Origin: Naganishia liquefaciens
Lineage: Eukaryota > Basidiomycota > Tremellomycetes > Filobasidiales > Filobasidiaceae
Direction of reading: 5' to 3'
Assembly: GCA_013423385.1 (NCBI GenBank)
Contig: BLZA01000032.1
Coordinates: forward strand, 124,001 to 188,000
Length of the DNA: 64,000 nt
Below the pieces are notes generated by a model, which worked only from the letters and a program-made list of their open reading frames with translations, was not told the DNA's origin and made no database searches. Numbering within the stretch: position 1 is the stretch's first letter; every line of letters starts with the position of its first letter. Shown here piece by piece: positions 12,415 to 23,460 of the stretch. The position numbers were made by a program, and so were the translations under genes.

Positions 12415-12637
12415 GGCGCTGAGGTGGTTACCAACTCTCCTCACCATCCTCTCCGTCATCCTCTTCTGCCAAAATCGCTCTCTGCCTGCCAGCAACGACG
12501 TGAGCGGATCGGGGCGCGTGCGGGCGCGGAAGCAAACAGTCGCGCCCCTCTAGAATGTTGGCGCGCACAATACACCACACGACATGCATGGCTCATGGCT
12601 CTATCTACTTGTACTACGACTACGACTACAACGCCCC

Positions 12638-14366
12638 TCACTTCCTCTTGGCCGACGTCGTGTCCTTGGGCAGGTCCCGCGTGTACGGGATAAAGTCCCG
12701 TCCCTGCATGTACGGCTGCAATACCTTGGGTATACGCAGACCCTGTCACGAAACGCGTCAGTTGACCCATCTTGACGCGCATAACCCCAGAATACAGTCG
12801 ACTCACATCCGGCGTCTGGTAGTTTTCCATCACACAACACAGCGCACGCTCCGTCGCGCAGAGCGTGCCGTTGAGCATGTGCACAAACTTGGGCGCCTCT
12901 CCGGGCTTTCGGTCGCCGTACTTGACGTTGAGGCTTCGCGATTCTGACCAAGTGCCCCAAATAATCAGCCCCGCAAAGGGGATAACCCTCTCTTCGTGCC
13001 CGGCACTCACGGTAATCGGTACAGTTGCTGCACGAGACCAACTCCTTGTACTCTCCCTGGAACGGGAACCAGGCTTCCAAGTCATACTTGATCGCCGCCG
13101 CATTGTTGAGCGCACCCGAAACAATGTTGACGACACGGTACGGCAGCTCGAGCGATTGGTAAAAGGCTTCACTGTTGGCGAGCATCTGGTCGAGCATCTC
13201 GGGCGACTTTTCGGGCTCGGTGATGCAGAACTAGCGAAGTTCCCTTCAGCGAGCATACACGACGCACTGACTCGACACGCACCTGTTCGACTTTTTCAAA
13301 CTGATGAATTCGGAAAATACCCCAGGTATCCTTGCCGTGAGCACCGGCCTCCTTTCGGAAACATGTAGAGTATCCGGCATACTTGATCGGCAATGACTTG
13401 GGCTCCATTCGCTCGTCGGCGTGCATGGCCGAGATGGGTTGTTCCGAGGTGGCGATCAAGTACTTGTCGTCTTCGTCGCCTCCAACCTGCGTGCGCTGTC
13501 AACTCGAGTCGCCCACTTCCTACCGCTGTAGATACTCACATTGTACAGCTCCTCATCAAACTGATCCAGCTGCGCCGTCTTAGCCATCATGTTCTTCCTC
13601 ATCATGAACGGCGTCATGACCTTTTTGTACCCCTTGCCACGCAAAAAGTCGAGCCCATAGTTGATCAACGCCTGGTTCAAATCCACTCCGTCATTCGTCA
13701 AGAAGAAGCCTCGGTGTCCGGCAATCTTGGCTCCGCGTTCCGGGTCGTATCCGTCGATTCGGAGCAAGACCTCGTGATGGGACAAGATCCCCTCGGTCTT
13801 ATCCTTCAACTCGAGTCCACCCGTCGACATGTCCATGCCCTTGTGATTCGGTCCCTCCGGGTGGTAGAGCCTCAACGTTGGGTTATCGTCCTCTGTCGCG
13901 CTCACGGTCGATCGCTCATCGACAATGTTACCAATCTGGCCCGCCGCCTTGTTCATCTCGGCTTCCTTGTCCTTGGCCTGAGCCTTCAACGCGACGAGCT
14001 GCTTGTCCAGTTCGGCTTTTTCCGCAATCTGGGTCGTCGCATCTTCCTTGGCCTTGCGCAGCGCGGTAATCTCCTTTTGCTGAGCATTGATTTTTTTTGC
14101 GAGCGCGTCGGCGTCGAATTGCACTACCGCGAATGCTTTAGCAACCGATTATGGATCCTCCACCGTACGCAGGCTTACAAGTGGTCCATTCCTTGTAAAG
14201 CGCCAACACCTGATCCACCAACTCGACGCTCGCACCTCGCTTCCTCTGCGACTCCTTGACGATTTCGGGGTTTCCGCCCTTGTTGACCTGAACTACGAAA
14301 GCAAGAGACGTGAGCTATGGAATTTCGGCCAGCATCGTATCACGTACGTTGGATAAGATCAATCAT
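12638..14366 (-). CDS. SES1: cytosolic seryl-tRNA synthetase
   Basis: Class II aminoacyl-tRNA synthetase charging tRNA-Ser. Seen: N-terminus MIDLIQ split from [19 protein letters not shown] by intron 14293-14347. A second intron is 14124-14178. Then a long coiled-coil tRNA-binding arm ([18 protein letters not shown] onward), [19 protein letters not shown], the [19 protein letters not shown] block, class II motif 2 ([20 protein letters not shown]) and motif 3 ([20 protein letters not shown]). The C-terminus is [17 protein letters not shown] followed by a basic tail, as in eukaryotic cytosolic enzymes. Length and order match the family. Introns are about 55 nt. The GT69 gene follows on the same strand about 220 bp downstream. 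Confidence 0.95.
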
Positions 14367-14697
14367 TTTGTGTGAAAGTCGTCGGTGTCATTGACCATCA
14401 CAGTCAACGCACAGACGAGATTATTGCAGCAGCAGGGGTGACGGGCGGGTGAGACTGCCTTAGCGCGGCGCCCGGATGCGCGCTTATATTCCTTCCGACC
14501 GGTCGCGCGAGGCGTCCGCTCTCCTCAATGGCCCCTTTCCTACGGAACGGCGAGGGGCTCCTTTCCCCGCAGATCATGTAACAACACAACATTGATGGAG
14601 AATAATAGTCCCTTCCATGCACACATCGAGGTGCCGCGGTCAACTGGAACCGCATGGCTACAAGATCTACCATAGTCACTTCAAGAAAGAAAGACAA

Positions 14698-16842
14698 TCA
14701 AAGTCCATTCCCTGCGCGTGTCATGCTCCTCAACACACGTCCCTTGTACCCATTCTCGGCTCCTTTCTTCCCGTTGGTCCCGGGACCGGTCTTTTTCTCG
14801 CCGATACTGTTGCCTCGCGACCGCCGAGTGCGCGCCCCTGCCCCACGCGTGGGCACATCCGGCGACGAGGATTGTATCGTTCCCGCCGTTGATCGGGTAG
14901 GCGGTCGTTTCTTGACAGTATCGTTTTGGGCATCCGAGGAATCATTCATCTCATCACTCTTGCGCTTCTTTCTTCCCGCCTTTGCATTTCGCTTTTCAAC
15001 GTTGTCATCCGCCTTGAGCGGAGCAATAACGCTTGCGGGAAAGACCTCGTTCTCCTGTTCCTGCGCCGTTGACTCTGTGCTGGTTCGGCTTCCGACGGAC
15101 TTGTTGTTATTGGTATTGACATTCTCTGCGGACCCTGTCCTGCGAAGGATCAACACAGGTCGAGCGGGTACCGTATTCGTGTTGGCAGTCACATTGCCCC
15201 GACCAGCCGGCACCGAAGACGTTCCCCTGCGCAACTTGAGTACCGGTAGCGTCCTCTCGACGGGCTGGGATATACTGGTCTTGACCGGACTGAGGCATTC
15301 GGGGCCTCGTAGACCTCCAACAGTCGTATCCGTCGGCGCGATGCTTCCCCGCATACTGGTTCGAATGCTAATTTCTGACCTGATATTCGTCGCCGAGGAT
15401 GTTCGGACCGGCAAAGGACTACGAGGGACGGAAACGTCCACGACGGGTGATGCGCTTGCACTGGTCGATGCAGCCTTGGCGGTGCTGCTGGCTCTGCTGG
15501 GCCCACTCGTCGACGGACTACCAGAGCCCGACGGCCCGCCCAGCTTGGCTTTTTTCGATTCCAAGATGAACGGCGTCATTCCGTTCTCCATCGACGGAGG
15601 CTTGATATTTTCTTGATTGTCGAACGGTATTGTCAGCCATGCCATAGCCTTCTTGTTCTTCTCCGACATGGACACTGGCGAACCCCGTGCGCTATTGCTG
15701 GCGAATGATGCTGCGCTGAGCTGAGACGTGGATGATGTCGAGGCCAAGGACGACGGTCCGGCGCCGTTCATGTCTTCCCACACCGAGAACCCACAATCGT
15801 GCGGATCCGCGTTCTCGGTCCGTTGGCGACTAAGGCGTTCCTCCTCTTCTGTTGTCGTCGACGACGACGCATCGTGGTCCTCGATATCCATTCGCTGCTT
15901 CTCCTTGCCTTTCCTATCTTGCTCTTCGACTCGGACCTTCTTCGCTACTTCTCCTCCGCTCTCTGACGGTAAGCCTTTCACGATAGCTTCCTTCACTGCT
16001 GTAGGACAAGGCGACTCCCTCCCCGTAGAGGTCCTCGCACGCGGCTTCGTCTTGCCACTACTCTCCGACGGTTCGGCATCGATGAATGGTGAAGCCGAGG
16101 CAGCGGCATTGGGCGGAAGCGGAGGAGAGGGCTGAAGCGGTGCGATCATTGTCGTTGTTGCTGTTATCGACGGTGTGTCGGCATTTGGGGCGACAAACAG
16201 TCGTCGTGCGGGAGAGGTCGAGGGTAATGGAGATCGATCTGTAAGTGCAGAAATCGGGACTTCTGGTGGCGGCATGATCTCCCTGTCCCTATCCCTCAAG
16301 GAGCCAATGCTTCGTCTCCTTGCCGTCAAATTCTCCTCGGGTTCCTCCTCGACATCCATCATCCGCTCATTGTCCCCTTCTTCCATCATCATCCGCCTTG
16401 CCCTCCTGCGTTCTTCCGCTGATGGTGTTGCATTCCCCAATGCGCGTGGATTCAGGGGCGAGGAGGGCAATACTCCGGAGTGAAGTCGGCCCGGTGTCAG
16501 ACTTTGTAGGACTGAGAGGGATGATCCCCGTGCATGACGATGTGTGCTCGATGGCCAGCGGCGTGCTGATGGTGATGCCTGTTGCGCGACCGGTCTGACA
16601 GTTCTCGAACTGGATCCATCCTGCGCGGGTGATGAAAGGGGTAGATGCACGATTCTCGTAGATCCCGTGCTGGAACCGGTAGACACTCGGGAACCGCTCG
16701 ACAAGAAAGAAGATGTACTCGAGGGTGTTGTTCGTGTGGTTGAAGCCGAGGAGGACGCTGACGGCGGTCGAGTAAAACTTTCCAGTGGTAGCTCCTCGAG
16801 CGGGTTGCGCGAGTTGGAAGAGGAGGCGTTATTGTTCAACAT
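14698..16842 (-). CDS. long disordered Ser/Pro-rich protein with conserved-looking short motifs
   Basis: Not recognised. It is about 715 residues, mostly low-complexity Ser/Thr/Pro/Arg, with many SP/TP sites and no membrane segment. Two islands look constrained: DPHDCGFSVWED, and KNKKAMAWLTIPFDNQENI followed by KPPSMENGMTPF. The C-terminus is basic (RTRRSRGNSIGEKK). NQENIKPP resembles destruction-type degrons only loosely, so a nuclear or cell-cycle role is a guess. An open frame continues upstream to 16917 but only with a TTG. A strong intron (16849-16901, GTAAGT donor, CTGCAG acceptor) sits just before the ATG at 16842, so it is best read as a 5'UTR intron. The gene is tandem with SES1 upstream, about 330 bp away. 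Confidence 0.65.
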   Translation of the reverse strand: MLNNNASSSNSRNPLEELPLESFTRPPSASSSASTTRTTPSSTSSFLSSGSRVSTGSSTGSTRIVHLPLSSPAQDGSSSRTVRPVAQQASPSARRWPSSTHRHARGSSLSVLQSLTPGRLHSGVLPSSPLNPRALGNATPSAEERRRARRMMMEEGDNERMMDVEEEPEENLTARRRSIGSLRDRDREIMPPPEVPISALTDRSPLPSTSPARRLFVAPNADTPSITATTTMIAPLQPSPPLPPNAAASASPFIDAEPSESSGKTKPRARTSTGRESPCPTAVKEAIVKGLPSESGGEVAKKVRVEEQDRKGKEKQRMDIEDHDASSSTTTEEEERLSRQRTENADPHDCGFSVWEDMNGAGPSSLASTSSTSQLSAASFASNSARGSPVSMSEKNKKAMAWLTIPFDNQENIKPPSMENGMTPFILESKKAKLGGPSGSGSPSTSGPSRASSTAKAASTSASASPVVDVSVPRSPLPVRTSSATNIRSEISIRTSMRGSIAPTDTTVGGLRGPECLSPVKTSISQPVERTLPVLKLRRGTSSVPAGRGNVTANTNTVPARPVLILRRTGSAENVNTNNNKSVGSRTSTESTAQEQENEVFPASVIAPLKADDNVEKRNAKAGRKKRKSDEMNDSSDAQNDTVKKRPPTRSTAGTIQSSSPDVPTRGAGARTRRSRGNSIGEKKTGPGTNGKKGAENGYKGRVLRSMTRAGNGL

Positions 16843-16999
16843 GTTGAACTGCAGACGAGACGTGAGATCTCGGGCGCTGAAGAACAGAGTTTCGTACTTA
16901 CCAAGAAAGTCTGGCAAGATCTACACGTTTCAGATATGGGGCATCTCTTCCCGTCTTCCGTCAATTCGCCTTCTCCTTTGGGTGTTTTCCGTGAATCAC

Positions 17000-18240
17000 A
17001 ATCCGTTGATGCGTGAAAGCGTGAGAATTGGTCCGAGGTATGCGCAAGATGCAGAGTTTACTCTATTTCAGGTCAAGAGCTAAGAGGTGGGTATCGTCGA
17101 CTAATGAGGATGTCTGAAACGGCGGCAGATCACTGTCATGAAGGTGACACCACGTTTCTTCCCTTCTCGGTGGCCCCCATAGGCGGTCGATCAGCGGGCT
17201 TCGCCCTAATGTGCGAGTCAATAATGATGACTTGCTCGGCAACTCTCGCCTGCCTTTTCGGGCGCAAACGCGTAAAACGCGTTCGGGTCACGCGTTCTCA
17301 ATCGTCATCCTGAGTCCTGAATTACCCCAGATTGTACGATCTCCAAAAGTGTACGGCTGTGCTCTGCGTGATCACGAGGCAACGCATCCTGCCAAGATTG
17401 GCGATGAGACGTATGCGGAGCTTACGTTCGTCAGAGATGGTCGGCTCAATTACGGGGAAAGGAAAGTGGTGTCAGACACCCTCCGCCAGAGCCCTAGCTT
17501 GGGCGTACTATAAGACAGGCATTGCCAGAAATGACCTCTTACAAGGGCTTTCAATATGCTACAGATCGACTCAACCGTTGGATCTACATTCAATACTCAT
17601 AATTAACAAGCTTAGACTTCTCCCGGACATCATGTATGCCAAAACTAATGGGAATGTGTAGCCAAATGACAGTCGCAAGGCAACGAACCAACGTAGCCCG
17701 AAGAGTCAATAACTGGTGATGTGATGGCAGAACCTGAACGAAACGAATAGTCTGTGCGAATATGATTATTTTTTCAACAAATGGATGAAAGTTCGCCTGC
17801 GCCGTGTCCGATTGGGGCAGATTGAACGCTATGCGTGCGGTTTAGATGAGGCTCACTTGCGAATCCCAAAAGTCACCAAGCACTCACTCTCGAGCGAACC
17901 AAGAGGCGCTTGATCCAAGCTTCACTGACCAGAGTCAAATACGCTCTAATGATCACTTCGAAAGTCGTCAAAGGCTTAAGGGGACGTGCGAAGCACTTGT
18001 TGAGTAAAGCATGATTGAGCGAAGAGTCCTGTAACCTCTCACCTGTGTACGTCTCGGAAGTGCCTTCCAAGTTAGGCATGCTTGAGTCGAACGGACCGAG
18101 TCGTTTCCTGGGGTCTGAAGTAGCCGAGAATGCCGAGAGCGTCATCTCCGAATCCCAGGGTGACTGCTAGGCGGAGTGCGACCAAGCAGGGGCTCTGTGA
18201 TCAGGTATGCTGGAGCGATTTTCAACCATGTCGGTGAGAG
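17000..18240. other. gene-poor stretch with one short minus frame
   Basis: Upstream of the disordered-protein gene. The only frame that reads as possibly coding is minus 18145-17873 (begins MTLSAFSATSDPRKRLG). It has a good donor (ACACAG|GTGAGA) and lies downstream of the zinc-finger relic on the same strand. It could be that gene's 3' exon. No other feature seen. Confidence 0.3.
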
Positions 18241-18261
18241 TTTGTGAGTCACCTTGAGCGC

Positions 18262-18755
18262 CTACGCTGCGACCATATCCGTCAATCCCGCATATCTCTT
18301 CGGTATACGCTCCATGACCGGCAAGTGTCGCTGAAAGTCTGCATATTCGTTGAGCGTCTCGTCATTACCCCTGGGCGTATCTTTCGTATCAAGTTGAGCA
18401 GGGTTGTCTGTCTGCCATGGATCTTGAGAACGGTCGAATGCATTTCTACTATTCCCCGACTTGTTTTGCACATTCCTGTCAATCCTTGTCAGAGTCGAAT
18501 TTTGTGAGCAATTCAGTTGGACTGTTATCTGGCGACTCTTCGTTGTACCTTTCTCCAGTCCAGCAACTGGCAGTCGCACCTGCGGGGTTCCGTGGGTCCT
18601 TCGCAAATGCCTTCTGAGGTTCATGATGCGCCTACCACATCGAGATCATTCCTCCTTGCCCAACACCTTGTGAGACTTGTTTCTCAAATGCTTCTTCATG
18701 TCCGATTCGGTCCCGTATCGCAATTTCGTTCCGCGTGGACAATTGTAGGGCTTCA
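18262..18755 (-). pseudogene. decayed C2H2 zinc-finger stretch
   Basis: One minus-strand frame reads KPYNCPRGTKLRYGTESDMK then KHLRNKSHK, then after a few residues a TGA (18646-18648), then SRCGRRIMNLRRHLRRTHG and a further 100 open residues to 18262. The pattern is that of two tandem C2H2 fingers. In the first, the second zinc-binding Cys is absent (CPRG). In the second, the TGA sits exactly where the first Cys of C-x2-C should be (a Cys codon is one base away), and the C-to-H spacing is short by three. Upstream minus frames (to about 19106) may be further exons. It is either a broken transcription-factor gene or a misread gene with an undetected intron across the stop; broken is favoured. 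Confidence 0.45.
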
Positions 18756-19420
18756 GGAGTCGAGGCTCACCGGTTGTCTTTGGTTTTCAGTCCCGATTGG
18801 CATCGGGTTTCACGGAATGGGTAAAAGCCTCGGGCATGATGGCTGCGTCCAGGATCTGAGAGGTGTTGCAATCTGTCGCGCGGAAGCCTGTGAGCCCGAA
18901 AGTGGATCACATTTATCAAGGCTCCTGACTTTACTGCATTCTGCTAGATCCCTGTTAGCTCTTTGTGTCCAGGAACACTCAATTGAGAAAAGCTTGCAAT
19001 TCATTACAGTCTGAAATTCCGTCAAAGCCATTGAGCCAAACTCCGTTAGATTCGACCTAGGAGCTGCTTGCTTGACTGGGTATACGTGTAACGACAGGGA
19101 TGCCAATGTTAATCTTGCTGTGACATGCCGACCTCGGATTGGTTCAAAGAGACTTGTGATGCGTCACGGCAAAGTACCTTGACAGCAGACTCCTTAACAT
19201 CCACTCCGTCGGGTGTATAATGGGCTCGAGGAGGCGCTCAACTACTATGACGTGTACTAGCTCGTGTACTTGGACACGATCACGATTCCATCTGAGACAT
19301 CCGCAGATGACGATTGCGACGGCGGCGATGGAGTCTTGCTCAATGACTATTATAGTATTCACTACCTTTATCGTCGAGGCTGGACGCTGATACACCAGTG
19401 TCACCTTACAATCATTTGAA

Positions 19421-21348
19421 ATGTCGTCTCGAAGAACCTCTACCCGAACGAGAACGGTCACTCCCGGCAGATCAGTGACAACGCTGAAAAATTTTGGAAC
19501 GAAATCAGCTTCAACTGCAAAAGGCGTTGCGCCGAGGAAGAACGGCAAGGCAATATCGGGAAAGCCTAACAAGGATGACGTGCGGTCGGCCACAGAATCA
19601 CAGGACAGCACGTCGGAAGACGATCCGGAGGATGAAGATGAGTACGAAGAGTCTGACGGAGATGTAGCCATCGAAGAAGAAGATTCGGAAACCGAAGACA
19701 TGGAGAGTGATGATATCGATGAGCCGAGCAGTAAAAGAGGAACATCAAAACGAAAAGTACCGGCTAAAGGAAAAGCCAACGGGTCATCAGCAACCACCGC
19801 AAAAAGGCAGAAAATCTCTGCCAAAGGGAAGGCCGTCGTGAAACCGGTCAAGGCCGGCTCAGCGGGAGCCAAGGACATCAAAACGAAACCGAAGATTGGA
19901 GACAATTATCCTGATCCTGCGGCCTCTGAATCTGAGGGTGGTGAGGCTTCCGAGGAGAATGACTATTCTTCGTACTCCGAAGGTGACGGAGAAAGCGATG
20001 AGTCAATCGAATTGGAAGAAGGGCAAGAGATCAAAGGGTACGCAAATCTTATGAAGATAAGTATCTTTTGGTTCTGATGCCAAACCTATGGACAGACGTA
20101 TATTCTCCGCTCCAAAGACGGGCCACGGTCAGTCCTCTTGACTTTTAGAGCATCAAAGCGGGATAATTGATCCATCGCGTCTCTCAGTCCCTCCTGGACA
20201 AATCAGCCGAAACACATTCAAATTCCTCGTCAACCTGCAAGATCCCGAGAAGAACGATCGCGAATGGTTCAAGTCACGGGAACCGGCATACCGCCTTGCT
20301 GAACAGGTGAGCAGTCCTCATTCCGTTTTGAATTACATGCACTTCCTTTGGACGTTTACTCCTTTTCTTGCTTCCTAATCCAGGAATGGAAAGATTTCGT
20401 TAGCATATTGACCAATCGCTTCCGGGAAGTGGATCGAGAATTGCCAATTCTACCGCCCAAAGACCTGATTGTACGTTGTTCAGTATCTGGCTTCGTTCAT
20501 TATCCTTACGTAACTTTTCAGCACCGTATATATCGGGATGTGCGGTTCAGCAATGACAAGACACCATACAAGAAGCATTTCTCGATGAGCATCTCGAGAA
20601 GCGGGAGGAAAGGCATATGGGCTGGATGTAAGTGCAAAGTGATCAGCCAGGATAGGCAAGCTAAACATCAATATGTTACCGCCCTTTTGTTCCAGATTTC
20701 GTGTGAGTGATTCCCAAAAGTTTTCGAAAAATCAATTGACACGGTCCTAACAGGTCAGGTAATTCCCCTTACAAGCGCTGAGGGACGGAACGACTTACAT
20801 GCATGAACTTCAGTCCAGCCAAGGGGTCGCTCACTGATTGCTGGTGGGGTGAGTGAATTCGCGTAGGAATGCCTCAAAGTCTGACATCCGACTTGAAGAT
20901 CTGGGCTCCGGGGAAGAACGAGCTCGCTTCGATACGGTACGGTTGATCGATTCTCGAGTTCGACCGGATCTGATCCAGTCTAGTCCATACAGGCATGCAA
21001 TCAAGACCGACTCGTCAGAACTACGTAACATCATTTCTGCACCAGACTTTACGAAACTCTTTGGGCCAGCGTCGCCAGATGGAAAGGGCAAAGGAGCGAG
21101 GTGCAACGTGTTCGGCCATGATGACCAGCTCAAAGTAGCGCCTAAAGGCGTCGCCAAGGATCACCCAGATATTGATCTGTTGAAATTGCGGAGTGTCGCT
21201 GTTGTCAAAAAGTAAGTACCTTTTCGGGGCTTCAGGCTTGTGGCCAATGTATCATGCCCACAGTTTCAGGGACGAAGAGGTGAACAGCCCAGAGTTTATG
21301 GATATTTTACTGCTTGTCGCCAGCAAGATCGTCCCTCTGGTTCATTAG
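19421..21348 (+). CDS. DUF2461 (TIGR02453) domain protein with long acidic/basic N-terminus
   Basis: Function of the DUF2461 family is unknown; it is found in bacteria and fungi. Seen: about 200 residues of charged low complexity (alternating acidic tracts such as SEDDPEDEDEYEESDGD and Lys-rich NLS-like tracts), suggesting a nuclear protein. The domain follows: ISRNTFKFLVNLQDPEKNDR, WFKSREPAYRLAEQ, VDRELPILPPKDLI, HRIYRDVRFSNDKTPYKKHF, SRSGRKGIWAG, YFVSVQPRGRSLIAGG, IWAPGKNELASIRYGLID. The YFVSVQP join needs two microexons, 20696-20702 (7 nt) and 20754-20758 (5 nt). Without the second, the frame breaks. The last exon ends VASKIVPLVH at 21348. The preceding intron's acceptor (before IWAP) is AAG rather than the usual CAG/TAG. 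Confidence 0.85.
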
Positions 21349-21733
21349 TAAGCTCGAGCCATCGGATCGCGTCGAGATATCCCTAAATCGCGTCATAGTC
21401 TGAACAGCGCGATAGCTTTACCAGCGCCTGCGGCGGAGGCGGCATGATCATCTCGCGTTCAACTGTCACGTGTATTGCGCTATGATACCGTTGTCTATGA
21501 GCGTTGGGTATTTTAATCTCGGATCAAGACGAGAGCGCAATATCCGGGGCGACCAATCGTTCCGAGCGCATACATGTCATTTGCAAAATGGTTCAGAGAC
21601 GAGTACAGTCAGGTGATCAAGCAAACTACAAAGAAGGCGATACAAAGTATAGAGTACAAAGTACAACTTATGAATAGGTTACAACCGCATATGCGCGACA
21701 TACATGCCAACAGAGTACGTCCCTCAATGACAT

Positions 21734-23057
21734 TCACTCAGTCTTGTCCTTCAGGTCCTGCGCGGTACCGGCGCCAGACCACCTAAACCAGCTTGAAGTC
21801 CGCCTCGCATTGCCGGGACGCGTGGGCCCTGCGAGACTCGTATCATCCACTTCGTCTCGCCGAATCTCGTCGTATCCCGATGCAACGCCCCAACTCGAGC
21901 GCGAGGATTCAGATCCTTGTGTCGGAATCTCTTGATCAGAAATGGACCGAGATGTGGCCCCTGATGCTGCGTCTTTCGGTTGCAGGTTTCCCCGACGGTG
22001 CAGATCAACGTTGTCCGACGTCGAGGGATGGGCGTGACTAGATGTGTAGATCGTTGATACCGCCTGACGGAGTGTAGCGCTTGGTGCGGACTCCTGCGGG
22101 ATCGTATCCTGGATCTGGGTATCGGCATTGTACCCTTGGAAAGTAGTAACAGGCGAAACTTTTGCACGTTGTTGAGAAGCAGACAGCCCCGAGGCAGGCG
22201 TCCGAGCATTCTGCAACGCATTGATGGCGATAGGGAGATATCTAAAAAAAGTGACCGGAAGTCATTTAGCGTGCCACAACTCACGGCTCAAACTGACTGG
22301 AAAGCGTATCGAGATGCAACGTTGTACGCTTGCTGCATCACGCCAGAAGCGGGATCATGCAGCGTCGGCGGCTGCGCAGACATGGCGAGGGGGTATTGCT
22401 GGAAATCGGGATCCGCATCGATGGCTCTTGCTTCGGCGGTTGTAGATATCGAACTTCTCGTGAGATCAAGATTCAGCTGCACATGGGGTCAGCTGATGCT
22501 CTCAAGGGATGATATTAACTTACATCGAGAGCAGTTCTTGCTCTGCCCCACGCCCATGTCAGCAGGTCCAAAATAGCTCCGCTCAACCTAGTCTTCAAGC
22601 TCGAGAGGAAGGCATCGATATCATGTTCATGTTCGTGGAACGTTGGGGCGAGAAGGGTGTTGAAGAGGTATGTCGATCCCTCTGTCTGTGGCAGCGAAAG
22701 CCAGAGGAAGAAAACGAGCTTGAATAGAGAGTAAAAAGGAATGCTAAAGACGTCTTCAGCCTTAGAGATCTCATAACGGATCAGACTGAACTCACAGACT
22801 CAGGAACCAGCCCGCAACGGCCTCCATTCCAACCCAACTTCCCACGACAGCCCAATACATCAACCATCGTTCAAGCTGTCGTGTCGCATCTTGACTGTTA
22901 ATGGGCGAGATGCTGAGCGCCTTGTATGACGCGTAGGCGGGATATAGAAAACACGCTAAATTGCTGTGAGGGAAAGGATGGCGAGATGAGAGTTCGCTTG
23001 GACAGGACAGCATCGCTAAACTTGCCATAAGATTCGCGAAGTCAGGCCGATCAGCAT
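21734..23057 (-). CDS. REEP/HVA22/Yop1-family ER-shaping protein
   Basis: The family (TB2/DP1/HVA22) forms hairpins that curve and tubulate the ER. Seen: the N-terminal exon MLIGLTSRILC spliced by a GC-AG intron (22964-23025, donor GCAAGT) to NLACFLYPAYASYKAL. Then ERWLMYWAVVGSWVGMEAVA, and after a second intron IPFYSLFKLVFFLWLSLPQT, EGSTYLFNTLLAPTF and an acidic/His linker. The order and hydrophobic hairpin pair match REEP1-4/HVA22. A roughly 200-residue Ser/Thr/Gln-rich cytosolic tail follows, encoded by three more exons and ending at 21734. It is convergent with the DUF2461 gene. The first ATG in the unspliced frame (MASLAMLSC) would remove the conserved N-terminus, so the spliced start is preferred. 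Confidence 0.82.
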
Positions 23058-23388
23058 GGTGTGAGTAGTATGCTATGGATTGCTAGGCTATGCTGCCATC
23101 GACTTGCTATGAATCGATGACACCATCAGTGGGGAGGAGGCCTATCATCAATGAGATCTCCCTGTCGCCTGTTCCGATTGCCAGCAGCTGACTCGGATGA
23201 CGAAGCGATCGATTTCGCGGCCGCCGGATTTTTGCCACGTATACTTACATCGCCCCTTTGCCCTCTCGCAGTCGATCAGCAGGCGATTTTCACGTTATAA
23301 AAAGTATTTACTGACACTTTTGCGCTCTTGCTGAAGCTTGTCGTGCCAGATCCTCTATGGAGAGTCAGCTGTCCCAGCCAACTGTCGG

Positions 23389-23460
23389 CTGCCGCGTTGT
23401 CTAGTGGTTCTGCGATGTGCCTTCTAGGCGTAGGCTCGGGTTCAAATCTCGAGCGGGGAA
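23389..23460 (+). tRNA. tRNA-Arg(TCT)-like sequence, possibly a pseudogene
   Basis: A 72-nt cloverleaf can be drawn by eye. An A-box-like segment (TTGTCTAGTGG) and a clear B box (GGGTTCAAATC) are present. The T-arm (TCGGG/CTCGA around TTCAAAT) and the anticodon arm (TGTGC/GCGTA) both pair. The loop CTTCTAG gives anticodon TCT at 23423-23425, reading AGA (Arg). Weak points: the acceptor stem has two mismatches (outermost pair and third pair), the D-stem is three pairs, the variable loop is only three bases, and no oligo-T terminator follows at once. It may be a decayed tRNA or tRNA-derived element rather than a working gene. No intron is seen. Confidence 0.42.

Noticed and set aside
14654-15616. 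320-codon plus-strand frame
   Set aside because: Antisense shadow of the disordered minus-strand gene; its composition mirrors the Ser codons of that gene and it has no splice or motif support.
18646-18648. TGA read as selenocysteine or cysteine in the zinc-finger frame
   Set aside because: No SECIS-type structure was looked for successfully, the second finger is also shortened and the first lacks a Cys; decay explains all three lesions.
19144-19905. 253-codon minus-strand frame rich in Ser and Leu
   Set aside because: Antisense of the acidic/basic low-complexity exon of the DUF2461 gene; the sense strand gives the recognisable protein.
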